This document shows positions 53,778-62,821 of a stretch of DNA of 64,000 nucleotides, piece after piece (position 1 is the first letter of the stretch; the number at the start of each line of letters is the position of its first letter). The position numbers and the translations under genes are program-made. The stretch is from assembly GCA_050949415.1 (NCBI GenBank), contig JBMNFR010000006.1:620001-684000 (forward strand), in the 5' to 3' direction. Source of the stretch: JAAZKI01 sp012799905. GTDB lineage: Bacteria > Verrucomicrobiota > Lentisphaeria > Oligosphaerales > Oligosphaeraceae. The notes under the pieces were generated by a model. It saw only the letters and a list, made by a program, of their open reading frames with translations, did not search any database and was not told the origin of the DNA.

Positions 53778-54908
53778 TTATTTGAAGAATCGCTTGGCTT
53801 TTTCGATAAATGCCTTTAGGCGCGGGTGGATATTGTCAGTGCAGGCTCCGGCAAAGGCTTGCAGTTTTTCTTTTTGGTCGCGGGACAAGTTGGTGGGCAC
53901 TTCCACGATCACCTTGACGTATTGGTCGCCGCGTGGGCGTCCTTTGCTCAAGGAGGGGACGCCGCGTCCTTTGAGGCGCAGTTCGGCGCCGGTTTGGGTG
54001 CCGGCGGGGATAGTCATATTGACTTTGCCGTTGATGGTCGGCACTTCGATGTCGCCGCCCAGCGCAGCGACGTGGAACGGAATCGGCACCTCGCAATATA
54101 GGTCCTGTTCCTCGCGGGAGAAGATTTCGTGCGGGCGCACCCGGATGCGGACGTAGAGGTCGCCGGGTGGTCCACCGCGCAGTCCGGCCTCGCCTTCGCC
54201 GGCCAGGCGCAGGCGGGAGCCGGTATCGACGCCAGCAGGGATGCGGACGGTGAGAGTTTTGCGGCGGCGCACGGTTCCCTGGCCCCGGCAGGCGTGGCAC
54301 GGCTTCTCAATGACGCTGCCGCTGCCCTGGCAGTAGGAGCAGGGTTGGCGGATGCTGAAGAAGCTCTGCGACATAGTCATCTGGCCGCTGCCATTGCATT
54401 GCGGGCAAGTGTGTTTGGAGGTGCCTGGTTCGCAGCCGCTGCCTTTGCAGACGCCGCAGGTCTCGGAGCGGGGAACATCAATCTTGCGTTCGAGCCCGAA
54501 CATGGCGTCTTCAAAGTCGATTTGCAATTCATAGAGCAAATCGTCGCCTTCTACGGGTGCGTTCGGGGACTGCCGCCGTCCACCGCCGAATAGGTTGCTG
54601 AAGAAATCGCTGCCGCCAAAAGCCTGGGCGAAGATATCTTCGGCAGTCATGCCGCCCATGCCGCCGCGGCCGCCTTTGGTGTACATCTCGTGGCCGAGTT
54701 GGTCGTATTGGCGGCGTTTAGTATCGTCGCTGAGCACTTCATAGGCGCTTGAAATCGCCTTGAATTTTTCTTCGGCTTCTTTATTGCCCGGATTGCGGTC
54801 CGGGTGGTATTTCATGGCCAGTTTGCGGTAGGCCTTTTTAAGCTCATCCGGGGTCGCATTGCGGCCGACTTCCAGGAGTGAGTAGTAGTCTTCTGTGGTA
54901 GGTGACAT
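53778..54908 (-). CDS. dnaJ: Chaperone DnaJ (Hsp40)
   Basis: A 376-residue type I DnaJ that stimulates the DnaK ATPase and delivers unfolded clients. The J domain (about 6-72) has the HPD motif at 35-37; a Gly/Phe-rich linker follows. Four zinc-binding CxxCxGxG-type repeats lie at about 145-210 (CGVCKGSG, CPQCNGSG, CSYCQGSG, CHACRGQG), then the two-part C-terminal client-binding domain. The gene lies 23 bp after grpE on the same strand, so the pair forms an operon; dnaK is not in the window. No CIRCE element was found. The stop is followed within about 45 bp by the hairpin array. Confidence 0.95.
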   Translation of the reverse strand: MSPTTEDYYSLLEVGRNATPDELKKAYRKLAMKYHPDRNPGNKEAEEKFKAISSAYEVLSDDTKRRQYDQLGHEMYTKGGRGGMGGMTAEDIFAQAFGGSDFFSNLFGGGRRQSPNAPVEGDDLLYELQIDFEDAMFGLERKIDVPRSETCGVCKGSGCEPGTSKHTCPQCNGSGQMTMSQSFFSIRQPCSYCQGSGSVIEKPCHACRGQGTVRRRKTLTVRIPAGVDTGSRLRLAGEGEAGLRGGPPGDLYVRIRVRPHEIFSREEQDLYCEVPIPFHVAALGGDIEVPTINGKVNMTIPAGTQTGAELRLKGRGVPSLSKGRPRGDQYVKVIVEVPTNLSRDQKEKLQAFAGACTDNIHPRLKAFIEKAKRFFK

Positions 54909-54931
54909 AGCGGTTCGTGCTGTGAATAGGT

Positions 54932-55651
54932 TTAGATGTTGGTTTCAGGATTGGCACCGTCAATAGCGGCGTCTTCGGCGGTTGGCGGTCCGGAGCTGAC
55001 CACGACAGTAGCCGGGCGGAGGAGGGTGTCGCCGAGCTTGAATCCGGATTTCCATTGCCGGATGACGTGACCCGCGGGCAATGTTTCGTCCGGCTCCTGG
55101 GTCATGGCCTCGTGCCATTTGGCATCGAACTGTTTGCCGGTGGCGTTGATTTCCTCAGCGCCGAGGTTGTCAAAAGCGCGTTTGAATTCGGTCAGGATCA
55201 TTTGCATGCCCTGCATGAGGGCGTCGAACTCGGCGTTCTGCTCGGCATGGCTCATAGCCAACTGGAAATAGTCGTAAACCGGCAGAAAGTCGCTGATAAC
55301 GTTGGCTTTAGCCCTTTCGCGGACGTCGTTGTACTCGCGGGCGATGCGTTTGCGGTAATTGTCAAAGTCAGCATGCAGGCGGAGCAGTTTTTCCTTGGTT
55401 TCGGCCAGTTCCGCAGCCAGGTCGGGCGTCGTCTCGGTGTTGGTTTCGTCAACCTCGGCTTCGATTTCGGCTTCGGCCTCGTTTTCAGCGGCTTCGGTGT
55501 CGCTGTCATTCTTCTTGGTGAAAATTTTGTCGAAGAAGCCGTCTTTTTCTTTTTTCGCGTTGCGTTGGTCGTTGTCGGTCATGGTGTTGCTGTCGCTGTC
55601 GGTGTGGTTGTCGGATGCGTCGTCCTGGGGATGTTTGTTGATGTCGTCCAT
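54932..55651 (-). CDS. grpE: Nucleotide exchange factor GrpE
   Basis: A 239-residue GrpE that releases ADP from DnaK. The first 85 residues form a long, very acidic extension (Asp/Glu-rich with TEAAENEAEAEIEAEVDE) beyond the usual length. The coiled-coil (about 85-145, LAETKEKLLRLHADFDNYRKR) and the C-terminal beta domain (ATGKQFDAKWHEAM, GFKLGDTLLRPATVVVS) are typical. AGGT lies before the ATG. It is the first gene of the grpE-dnaJ pair; its promoter should lie in 55652-55805. Confidence 0.93.
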   Translation of the reverse strand: MDDINKHPQDDASDNHTDSDSNTMTDNDQRNAKKEKDGFFDKIFTKKNDSDTEAAENEAEAEIEAEVDETNTETTPDLAAELAETKEKLLRLHADFDNYRKRIAREYNDVRERAKANVISDFLPVYDYFQLAMSHAEQNAEFDALMQGMQMILTEFKRAFDNLGAEEINATGKQFDAKWHEAMTQEPDETLPAGHVIRQWKSGFKLGDTLLRPATVVVSSGPPTAEDAAIDGANPETNI

Positions 55652-55731
55652 GAATTAGAACCTCAAACGTCTGTCGTGAAACTGTCTTTTTGGAATCAAG
55701 ACATGCAAAAACTTGCCGTCGCCTATCGGAG

Positions 55732-55791
55732 GCGCGGTCGGGAAAGATGTCAGCGCACGGCTGGCTGAGAACGCATCGTCACCGACCGCGC
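55732..55791. other. Inverted repeat between the S1-protein and grpE genes
   Basis: GCGCGGTCGG (55732-55741) is complementary to CCGACCGCGC (55782-55791) with a 40-base loop. It follows the S1-protein stop by about 15 bases on the minus strand and could be a terminator stem without a U tract, or a grpE leader structure. Confidence 0.3.
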
Positions 55792-55805
55792 TGATTATGA
55801 GCCGG

Positions 55806-57275
55806 TTACAGCTTGATCTGAGAGAACAAGTCACCCAAGCTGCCAAAATTTTTGCCGGCACTATCCTTGACATTCATATCAGCGTCTTGTTCCCTTTCCT
55901 GCTCAAGAATTTCCGGCAATGTGAGGGAGATTCGGTTGCCGTCGATTTCGCGGATGACGACTTCGACTTTGCGGCGCAGGGGATAGGCTTTGTAAAGGGC
56001 GCGCACTTGCAGGTTGCCGGTGCCGTCGACGTTGGCCTGGCTGATGTGGAGCAATCCGGTTTGGCCATTGGGGAGAGTGATGAAGACGCCGAACGGCTTC
56101 ACGCTTTCGACTTCGCCTTCAATAATCTCGCCGGCGCTGACTTTAGTGACTTCCAGCTCTTGTTCAGGGGTCAATTCCGCCGGTTTTTCCTCTTTCACTT
56201 TTGGTTCGCCGATGCAGAGGGAGAGGCGGCGGCGCTCCGGGTCGACGCCGAGGATGGTCACATCCACTTCATCCCCTTCGGCAAGCACTTCGGATGGGTG
56301 TTTGACGTGCTGTTCAACGCCGAGTTGGGAGACGTGGGCCAGGCCGTCAATGCCAGGCTCCAGGGTGATAAAAGCGCCGAAGTCAGCCAGGCGGGCGACT
56401 TTGCCCCGCCGCCGAGCGCCGACTGCGTAGGCGTCGTCAGTCAAAATGCGTTCCCAGGGATCGACTTCAGCCTGCTTGACGCTCAATGAAATCCGCTCGC
56501 GCTTGTCATCGTCACCCCAGTCCAAATCAAGGACTTTGACTTGAACGGTTTGGCCTTCCTGGACGACTTCCTCGGGTTTCAGGCCGCGGCTCCAGCCCAA
56601 TTCGCTGACATGGACCATGCCTTCGGCGCCGCCGAGATCGACAAAGGCGCCAAACGGCATGATTCTGGTGACAATGCCGCTGACGATGTCGCCGACTTCC
56701 AGCGTTTCCTTGAGCTTAGCCAGCTGCTTGGCAGCCTCCTGCTCCAGGATTCTCCGACGGGAGAGGACGATGTTGCGGCCCTCGTCGCTGTATTCGGTGA
56801 TGAGAAAGGAAAATTTTTCGCCGATATACTCGGCTGGCTCTTTTTTGACGCCGCGCGCGTCCATCTGCGAGAAGGGACAGAAGGCTTCGGTGTTGGCGAT
56901 TTGGACGGTGTAGCCGCCTTTGCGTTCGCCGGTGACCTTTCCTTCGATGGGCATGCCGGCGTTGTAGGCGTCGGCAATAGAGGAATCGGCCATGTCACTG
57001 CTCATTTTGACGGCCAGCTTGATGCCTTCGTCAGTCCAGCCCATGCAGAAAGCCTCAATGACATCGCCTTCTTTGACGGTCAGTTCGCCATCTGCGTCAA
57101 GCAGGTCTTTTTTATCGATCAGTCCATCGGCGCGGGCGCCGAGGTTGACGAAGACAGTGGTTTGGCCGATCATGGTTATCTTGCCTTTGACCTTTTCGCC
57201 GGTTCGGATGGTGGTCCTCAAGTTGTCCAGCCCGGCTTCGAATAGGCGGGCGAAATCGTTGTTGTCCTGTGTCAT
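55806..57275 (-). CDS. S1 RNA-binding domain protein (ribosomal protein S1-like)
   Basis: A 489-residue protein with five S1/OB-fold RNA-binding domains, at about 25-95, 105-175, 190-268, 285-358 and 385-460. The third has the strongest signature (VGDIVSGIVTRIMPFGAFVDLGGAEGMVHVSEL). It is shorter than the six-domain ribosomal S1 of E. coli but similar to the S1-like proteins of many bacteria, and so may act as the functional S1, binding mRNA on the ribosome. No rps neighbours support the name, so the gene symbol is withheld. Start context is without clear Shine-Dalgarno, as is common for S1 genes. Confidence 0.87.
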   Translation of the reverse strand: MTQDNNDFARLFEAGLDNLRTTIRTGEKVKGKITMIGQTTVFVNLGARADGLIDKKDLLDADGELTVKEGDVIEAFCMGWTDEGIKLAVKMSSDMADSSIADAYNAGMPIEGKVTGERKGGYTVQIANTEAFCPFSQMDARGVKKEPAEYIGEKFSFLITEYSDEGRNIVLSRRRILEQEAAKQLAKLKETLEVGDIVSGIVTRIMPFGAFVDLGGAEGMVHVSELGWSRGLKPEEVVQEGQTVQVKVLDLDWGDDDKRERISLSVKQAEVDPWERILTDDAYAVGARRRGKVARLADFGAFITLEPGIDGLAHVSQLGVEQHVKHPSEVLAEGDEVDVTILGVDPERRRLSLCIGEPKVKEEKPAELTPEQELEVTKVSAGEIIEGEVESVKPFGVFITLPNGQTGLLHISQANVDGTGNLQVRALYKAYPLRRKVEVVIREIDGNRISLTLPEILEQEREQDADMNVKDSAGKNFGSLGDLFSQIKL

Positions 57276-57336
57276 GGCGATGCCTGGGGGGAATGGGTTG
57301 GAGCGATGAACGAGATAGGGTGGTTGATGATACGTG

Positions 57337-58539
57337 TCAGGTCGCTGGGGAAGACGGGGCGGCTTGGCGCTGTCGGGCCAGGACCACGGTGGTATTGGTG
57401 GTGAGCGGCCGGATGCGGCCGGCTTTGAGTGCGGCTGGGGCGAGCCAAGCGCTGCCGCGCGGAGCGCGTTGTTCCGGGCGGTTCGGAGCGTCGAGAGCAG
57501 CAGCGCCGTTCAGAATCATGAAAAGACTTGGCCCGGGTGGCTGGGTTGTCAGTTCCAGGGTGGTGTCGGTCATGATTTCGATTTGGAATTCAGGGGTCGG
57601 GGGCTGGTAGCAGCGGTAACCGGGCGGGGCGCCGTTGGGGGAGATGTGCAGGGGTTCGTGGGCGTTGAAGTCGACGGTTTCGAACAGGGCGCCATGGTCA
57701 ATCAGCTTGGGGGTGAGGCCGGCTCGGATGACGTTGTCTGAACTGGCCATACCTTCAATGCCTTGACCGTGCAAGTAGGCGTGGGGGGTGTTGGGTGGTA
57801 TGTACAAGGCTTCGCCGGGTTGGAGAAGCAATTGATGGAGAAGGTAGGCGAAGAGGGCGCCGCGGTCTTGCGGGTGCTGTCGCATCAGGTCGGCGCAGAG
57901 GATGTCTGCCGGCGTCGGCGTTGGGTCGGCTTTGATTTCGGCGGCCAGATTGTCGAGCAGGGCGGGGATGGTCGGTGTTGGAATGGCGAGCATGGTCTCG
58001 CAGAGTTGTCGGAGAGAAGGCGAGGCCTGCCATTGGTCGCGCCAGGGCGCCAGGGCTGTTCGCCGGCGGATATCGGCGATAGCGGCCTGGGGTGGCCGGA
58101 AGCCGACCATGGCGCGGAACAGGGAGAGGGCGATAATGATTTCCGGCTTGGGATTTGGGTCAGGATAACGCTCCGGAGCAGCTGCGTGCAGACGGGTCGC
58201 GTGGCTGCGGTCAGGGTGGCTTTGCAAAGAAAGCGACTTCTCGCAACAGAGAATTTTGAGCAGAAATGGCAGTTTGGCGGATTGGCAGTCGGCGCCGAGC
58301 ACCTCGTTGGGAAAGGCCGTCGCCAGGTCGAGCAGAGGAATGTCGCCAGCCGGGGTTTTGGCCAAGGCGCTGGCTGACGGGTGAGCGCCGAGCCATAGCT
58401 CCGCCCAGGGGGTGGCGTCATCTGTGGCTTCCCCAGTTAGGTCTGCAATCAACGGAATAACGTCACCATGCCGACGTTCGCCCCAGGCATAGTGGCGAAC
58501 CGGACAGGAAAGCGCTATGAAAGTGGAAAAATCGTGCAT
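57337..58539 (-). CDS. manA: Mannose-6-phosphate isomerase, class I
   Basis: About 400 residues from ATG 58539 (the frame can start at 58578 but the first 13 codons are not conserved in character). It interconverts mannose-6-phosphate and fructose-6-phosphate. Zinc ligands of the type I family are visible: Gln106 and His108 in SLQSHPD, Glu133 in PKPEII and His253 in PNTPHAYL; the active-site arginine is in VIRAGLTPK (Arg272). The C-terminal cupin half ends with an Ala/Pro/Arg-rich tail. It likely feeds mannose sugars into glycolysis or supplies GDP-mannose. Confidence 0.92.
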   Translation of the reverse strand: MHDFSTFIALSCPVRHYAWGERRHGDVIPLIADLTGEATDDATPWAELWLGAHPSASALAKTPAGDIPLLDLATAFPNEVLGADCQSAKLPFLLKILCCEKSLSLQSHPDRSHATRLHAAAPERYPDPNPKPEIIIALSLFRAMVGFRPPQAAIADIRRRTALAPWRDQWQASPSLRQLCETMLAIPTPTIPALLDNLAAEIKADPTPTPADILCADLMRQHPQDRGALFAYLLHQLLLQPGEALYIPPNTPHAYLHGQGIEGMASSDNVIRAGLTPKLIDHGALFETVDFNAHEPLHISPNGAPPGYRCYQPPTPEFQIEIMTDTTLELTTQPPGPSLFMILNGAAALDAPNRPEQRAPRGSAWLAPAALKAGRIRPLTTNTTVVLARQRQAAPSSPAT

Positions 58540-58581
58540 GCAGCAAGCCGTCGGCAAGACAGGAAAAAATTTACGCAAAGT

Positions 58582-58607
58582 AGTTAATATAACCGTATTT
58601 TACGGTT
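58582..58607 (-). promoter_or_regulatory. manA upstream element with shared 15-mer and palindrome
   Basis: The 15-mer AGTTAATATAACCGT (58582-58596) is identical to one before fabI and contains TATATT on the minus strand (58586-58591). It overlaps a perfect palindrome AACCGTA-ttt-TACGGTT (58591-58607). No good -35 is seen at 17 bp, which could mean an activated promoter. The manA start is 42 bases downstream. Confidence 0.5.
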
Positions 58608-58639
58608 TTTCCTGTTGTCTTTGGCCGGTTAGGCAGGCG

Positions 58640-58775
58640 CGGTTGACGTATGTCGTACTGGCGGCCTGGAGGGGCAAGCAACATAGAAGCCCAGGGCAAG
58701 CGGCTCCGCCAGAGGACGCGCAGCCTTGGGGGAGGCATATAATATTTGGAGCCCCAGGGGGGTACCCATAAATCG
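58640..58775. repeat. Third copy of the tatgtcaccc...gggcttctatgtt dispersed repeat
   Basis: On the minus strand it reads ttatgggtacccccctgggg, an AT-rich centre, cccaaggctgcgc, a hairpin (ctctggcggagcc) and gccctgggcttctatgttgc. This is the order of the copies at 35256-35375 and 35430-35545. The rest of the gap up to 59085 has G-rich and unremarkable sequence and no gene. Confidence 0.7.
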
Positions 58776-59085
58776 TCGCCCACGCGCGCGTGACAAAATT
58801 TGGGAGGGTGGCCCCCCTTTGGGTGGGTGGGGTTTGATTTCTAAGCCCGCAGGAAAAATAGGCCGCTACACGCCGCTTTTCAAACGGTTTTCGATAGAAT
58901 CATAGTGATTTTGTGCTTGAGCAGGATTCTGCCTGCACGCTGGCATTATGCTTTCCATCTCCTGGGATGGCGCCCGGATGCGACCCGATGACTTGTGGAA
59001 ATCTAAATGAGGATAGGACGAGAGAGGCGGCGCCCTGCGGCTCAATGTTCAATCGGTGACCCATTACGTACGTGGGTTTCTACTT

Positions 59086-60351
59086 TCAGATATCAAAGAC
59101 TTCGTTCAGTGACCAGCGCGAGGGGCGTTCCTTGCCGCGGTTGATCCATTTGCCATTGGTGAAGTCTGGGAAGGAGACCGGCATGCTGCCGAGGGCGATG
59201 GACTCTTCAGACAGGCAGGTCAGACTCATCCAGGCCGCGCAGTCGTACACGTCAATCGGCGGCGGGGTGTGGGTGCGGACTGCTTCCGCTAAGGCGCGCA
59301 GCATCAGCGAGTCCATGCCGCCATGCGCTTCGTTCTCGTTCTTCTTGAAGCGCTTCCAGAGCGGATGGTCGTATTTTTCGTAGAAGTCTTCGACCGGCGT
59401 CCATTGGTGGGTGTGGTAGGGGTTGCCCGCGATGTCGATTTTCGTGATGGTGGGGCTGATGCCTTCGATGAAGATGCCGTTGGTGTCTTCCATCCAGATG
59501 CCTTTGGTTCCCTGCACGCGGCCGTTGCGGGAGTAGGGGCGGGGCAGAGTGACGCCGTGGGTGGCAGTGATGGTTTCGCCGCCAGCGCACTTGATGACGG
59601 TGGTGATCACATCGCCCATATTGAAGACCAGACGGTCGCCATTTTCATCCTTTATGCCCAGTTCCTCTGCCTTGTTGGTCAGGCCGCGAGCCTTGGAGGC
59701 GGTCGAGGTCAGGGACAGAAAGCGGTTGCCGCGGTTGATGCGTAGGATTTTGGCGGTCGGCCCCAGCTGGTGAGTCGGATAGAGGTCGCAGTTGCGGTAG
59801 CGGTTGTGGATGGCTCGTTCGATGCCCTCGGTGTATTCCTTGGCCATGCGGAGCAAGTCGTGCTCATAGCCGCAGGCGCAATGGATCAATTCGCCGAACA
59901 GTCCCTGGCGAACCATGTTGAGGATCATCAGTTCATTGCGGCCGTAGCAGCAGTTCTCCAGCATCATGCAGGAGACGCCGGTGGACTCGGAAGCGTGCAC
60001 CAGCTGCCGCAATTCATCAATCGACGATGCGCCGCCGACTTCGATGGCGACGTATTTGCCGGCCCGCATGACGTTGCACGCAATCCCCAGGTGAGAATTC
60101 CAGGAGGTGGCGACTAAAACGACATCAATCGACGGCATCTTCAGCATCTCGCGATAATCGTGAAACGCTGTTGGCCGCTTACGGCCGCGTTTGTCAAACA
60201 GGCTGAGGATTTTTTCGAGTTTGGCGTCGACTAAGTCGCAGACAGCGACGACTTCCATTTCTTCCGGGATATTGAAGATGGAGGCCAGCAGGGTTTCGGC
60301 GCGCGGGCCGAGTCCGATCAAGGCGGTTTTCACCGGGGCGTAGTCGCTCAT
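59086..60351 (-). CDS. Gfo/Idh/MocA oxidoreductase, GH109-like
   Basis: A 421-residue protein from ATG 60351, which has AGGA before it (alternatives at 60363 and 60444 lack support). The N-terminal Rossmann fold has ALIGLGPRAETLL and the motif continues with WNSHLGIACNVMRAGKYVAIE. The central part has LENCCYGRNE, GELIHCACGYEHDL and a NCDLYPTHQLGP segment, which are typical of GH109, the NAD-dependent alpha-N-acetylgalactosaminidase family related to the Gfo/Idh/MocA fold. GH109 members cleave GalNAc from glycans by an NAD-dependent elimination mechanism. No signal peptide is seen at the chosen start, so action on imported sugars is likely. A plain sugar dehydrogenase remains possible. Confidence 0.8.
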   Translation of the reverse strand: MSDYAPVKTALIGLGPRAETLLASIFNIPEEMEVVAVCDLVDAKLEKILSLFDKRGRKRPTAFHDYREMLKMPSIDVVLVATSWNSHLGIACNVMRAGKYVAIEVGGASSIDELRQLVHASESTGVSCMMLENCCYGRNELMILNMVRQGLFGELIHCACGYEHDLLRMAKEYTEGIERAIHNRYRNCDLYPTHQLGPTAKILRINRGNRFLSLTSTASKARGLTNKAEELGIKDENGDRLVFNMGDVITTVIKCAGGETITATHGVTLPRPYSRNGRVQGTKGIWMEDTNGIFIEGISPTITKIDIAGNPYHTHQWTPVEDFYEKYDHPLWKRFKKNENEAHGGMDSLMLRALAEAVRTHTPPPIDVYDCAAWMSLTCLSEESIALGSMPVSFPDFTNGKWINRGKERPSRWSLNEVFDI

Positions 60352-60544
60352 GGTAATCCTCATGCAGTGAAAGTGAACGGGACAGGATGGTGGGGCGGTC
60401 GACGATGTCGTGGCCTGGCTGGAGGCAAATACATCGCGCTCCATGACTTGACAGCGAATCTGTAACAGGGTGCATTCATGGAATCCTACTATGGAAGCTT
60501 AGTCAGCAGCTGGAAAAGGCGCCATGAATTCACAGGAGGTTACT

Positions 60545-60613
60545 ATGTTCATTCTTGAGCAGATTGCAAGTTGGAACCCTAGTTGGAACATCCACTACAA
60601 GGCTTGGTGCTGA
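60545..60613 (+). CDS. Possible 22-codon small ORF with perfect Shine-Dalgarno
   Basis: A perfect AGGAGG (60534-60539) lies five bases before an ATG that opens a 22-residue frame, MFILEQIASWNPSWNIHYKA then WC, with three tryptophans. Its TGA shares one base with another ATG (TGATG) that opens a 17-residue frame to 60666. It is followed 172 bases later by the AlbA_2 gene. It may be a leader peptide or the stump of a decayed gene. The rest of the gap 60352-60785 shows no other feature. Confidence 0.35.
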   Translation: MFILEQIASWNPSWNIHYKAWC

Positions 60614-60785
60614 TGGCGCTCCGATGGGGCAAGAGCGATGTTCCCTCAGGATGCGTGGCTCGCTGATTTGAATTTTGAGCTTTCATGTTTAACTTTGTTT
60701 AAAGTATGTAGCATTGCAGGACAGCTGGCGATTTGTCCATGCGTGACAAGCCGTTCTGCAAAGTCTTCTCTTAGGGAGCAAATGG

Positions 60786-62750
60786 ATGAGTACTATTTTA
60801 CCAATCAACATTGATGACCTTTTGCGTTATCAAGGCGTTGAATCGTCTCGGGTTGAACTCAAGAGCAGTTGGGATGAGAAGACGACAGGCCAACAGGTTC
60901 TTAAAACAATATGTGCTTTTGCCAATGATTTCCAGAATCTCAATGGTGGGTATATCGTCATCGGCGTCGAGGAAGACCAAGGGCAAGCCATACTTCCGCC
61001 GAAAGGTATGGCGCCAAAAGAGTTAGACGCGATCCAAAAATGGATTCGCGGCCACTGTAATCATCTTGATCCTAAATACCAGCCCGTTATGTCCCCTGAG
61101 GTTATCTCCGGCAAGCACATTCTTGTAATATGGGTGCCGGCTAGTGATGTCCGACCCCATAGCGCTCCAGATAGCAAAAAAGGCGACCGTAAGTACTATG
61201 TTCGTATTGGCTCGGAGTCAGTTGATGCTCAAAAAAACGGCGTTCTTGAACAGCTTATGCAACTTACTGCGAAAACTCCTTTTGATGATCGAAGGGCGTT
61301 TCAAGCAACTATAGATGACCTTAGGGAAAGCAAAGTCAGAGAGTTTCTAAGAGATGTTCGTAGCGGCTTGCTGGATGAAAGCAATACAAAGGAACTTTAT
61401 AGAAAGTTTAGGATTACTGTTCCTGCCAATAGTCATGATGTGCCAAGAAATATTGGATTGATGTTTTTCAGCGATAATCCGGAAAATTGGTTTCCTGGCG
61501 CACGTATTGAAATTGTTCAATATGCCGCAGGCGCATCAGGCAGTGTATTGGAAGAGAAAATTTTCCGTGGAGGTCTTCATGAGCAATTGAGAGGTGCACT
61601 CACTTATTTGGAAGGCATTTCAAGTTTACACTTAGAGAAACAGGACGCCTCTTTCAAAGTAAAAGGCTGGGTTAGCTATCCGATTCCGGCACTTCGCGAA
61701 GCACTTGTCAATGCCGTTTATCATAGGAGCTATGAGCCTTCTATACAGGAGCCAGTGAAGATGTACTTGTATCCTGATCGCATTGAAATTATAAGCTATC
61801 CTGGACCTGTGCCTGGCATTCAAATTGGTCATTTCCAACAAGAATTGTCCGTGCCCCCAGTTCCTGCGAGGAATAGACGGATAGGTGATTTTTTGAAGGA
61901 GCTGCGGCTTGCTGAGGGGCGAGGTACGGGTTTGCCAAAGATATTTCGCTCGATGCTCGAAAATGGTTCACAAAAACCGATATTCGATTTTGATGAGGAG
62001 CGCACTTATTTCCGGGTTACGCTTCCTGCTCACCCGGAATATGTGGCCATTTCTGCTCTCAGGGATGCCGCTCATCTCAAGGCAATTGGCAATGAGCCAG
62101 ACTCGTTCAGACGCATCGAAAATGCGTGGAATGCAATGCCGTCTTCTCCATCTTTGACATCTGAGTACATTCGAATATTAGTAGAGAAAGCACGCTTTAT
62201 CGATGCCGGAACTGCATTCAGAAAATTTCAAGCAGCTGCCCCGGAGTCTTTTCATCCATTTGTTACGAACGTATATATTGAATCGCTGCTTAATGCTGGC
62301 AGAAAGGGTGAAGCTAGGAGTCTAATGAATAAGCAGCCTCAGTATTTAGCCAGCACGGATGCACTGGATGCGGCAATTTTGGCTCGTCGTCTTGGAAATC
62401 AAAATAAAGCGCATCACTACTTTGAGCGAGCCGGGGATGCTGTTTTCCATGATGCAAGAGCGTTGCATGAATTTGCTCAGACGAAGATTAAATTATCATC
62501 TCAGGAAGTGAGAAGACGCGGTCGAGAAAGTGAGTCTTCCCGGCGATTGTTGCATGAGGCACGAGAGTTGCTTGAACGCGTCACTCAACTGGAGGCTGAT
62601 CGAGTGCGTCATGCTTGGGCGTGGCGAGACCTGGCGAATGTCAAAAAATGGCTGAAGCATCCAATGCAAGAGGTTTCAGCCGCATATCAAAATGCTATTG
62701 CACTTCTTCCAGACGAAAAACGGTTTCAAGACGAGTTTTCAAGATTATAG
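60786..62750 (+). CDS. AlbA_2/Schlafen-type ATP-binding protein with C-terminal TPR-like domain
   Basis: A 654-residue protein. The N-terminal AlbA_2 domain (about 15-150: RVELKSSWDEKTTGQQVLKTICAFAN, GGYIVIGVEED, RKYYVRIGSESVDA) is followed by a GHKL-type ATPase-like segment (about 300-400: PIPALREALVNAVYHRSY, RIEIISYPGP, GRGTGLPKIF). Residues 430-654 are helical and TPR-like, rich in charged residues. Such proteins are described as transcription regulators or, in some families, as parts of phage-defence loci; the role here is unknown. AGGGAG precedes the ATG by about seven bases. Codon and base use is clearly AT-richer than its neighbours, suggesting transfer. No partner gene is adjacent. 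Confidence 0.82.
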   Translation: MSTILPINIDDLLRYQGVESSRVELKSSWDEKTTGQQVLKTICAFANDFQNLNGGYIVIGVEEDQGQAILPPKGMAPKELDAIQKWIRGHCNHLDPKYQPVMSPEVISGKHILVIWVPASDVRPHSAPDSKKGDRKYYVRIGSESVDAQKNGVLEQLMQLTAKTPFDDRRAFQATIDDLRESKVREFLRDVRSGLLDESNTKELYRKFRITVPANSHDVPRNIGLMFFSDNPENWFPGARIEIVQYAAGASGSVLEEKIFRGGLHEQLRGALTYLEGISSLHLEKQDASFKVKGWVSYPIPALREALVNAVYHRSYEPSIQEPVKMYLYPDRIEIISYPGPVPGIQIGHFQQELSVPPVPARNRRIGDFLKELRLAEGRGTGLPKIFRSMLENGSQKPIFDFDEERTYFRVTLPAHPEYVAISALRDAAHLKAIGNEPDSFRRIENAWNAMPSSPSLTSEYIRILVEKARFIDAGTAFRKFQAAAPESFHPFVTNVYIESLLNAGRKGEARSLMNKQPQYLASTDALDAAILARRLGNQNKAHHYFERAGDAVFHDARALHEFAQTKIKLSSQEVRRRGRESESSRRLLHEARELLERVTQLEADRVRHAWAWRDLANVKKWLKHPMQEVSAAYQNAIALLPDEKRFQDEFSRL

Positions 62751-62821
62751 AACTCGTTCCAAGATTGATTCAAACGATGCATTCTCTGAAATTTTGCAGA
62801 GGATACGGTCGGCTTGGCGGT

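Noticed and set aside
54909..55805. CIRCE (HrcA operator) before grpE
   Set aside because: No TTAGCACTC-N9-GAGTGCTAA or close variant was found in this gap.
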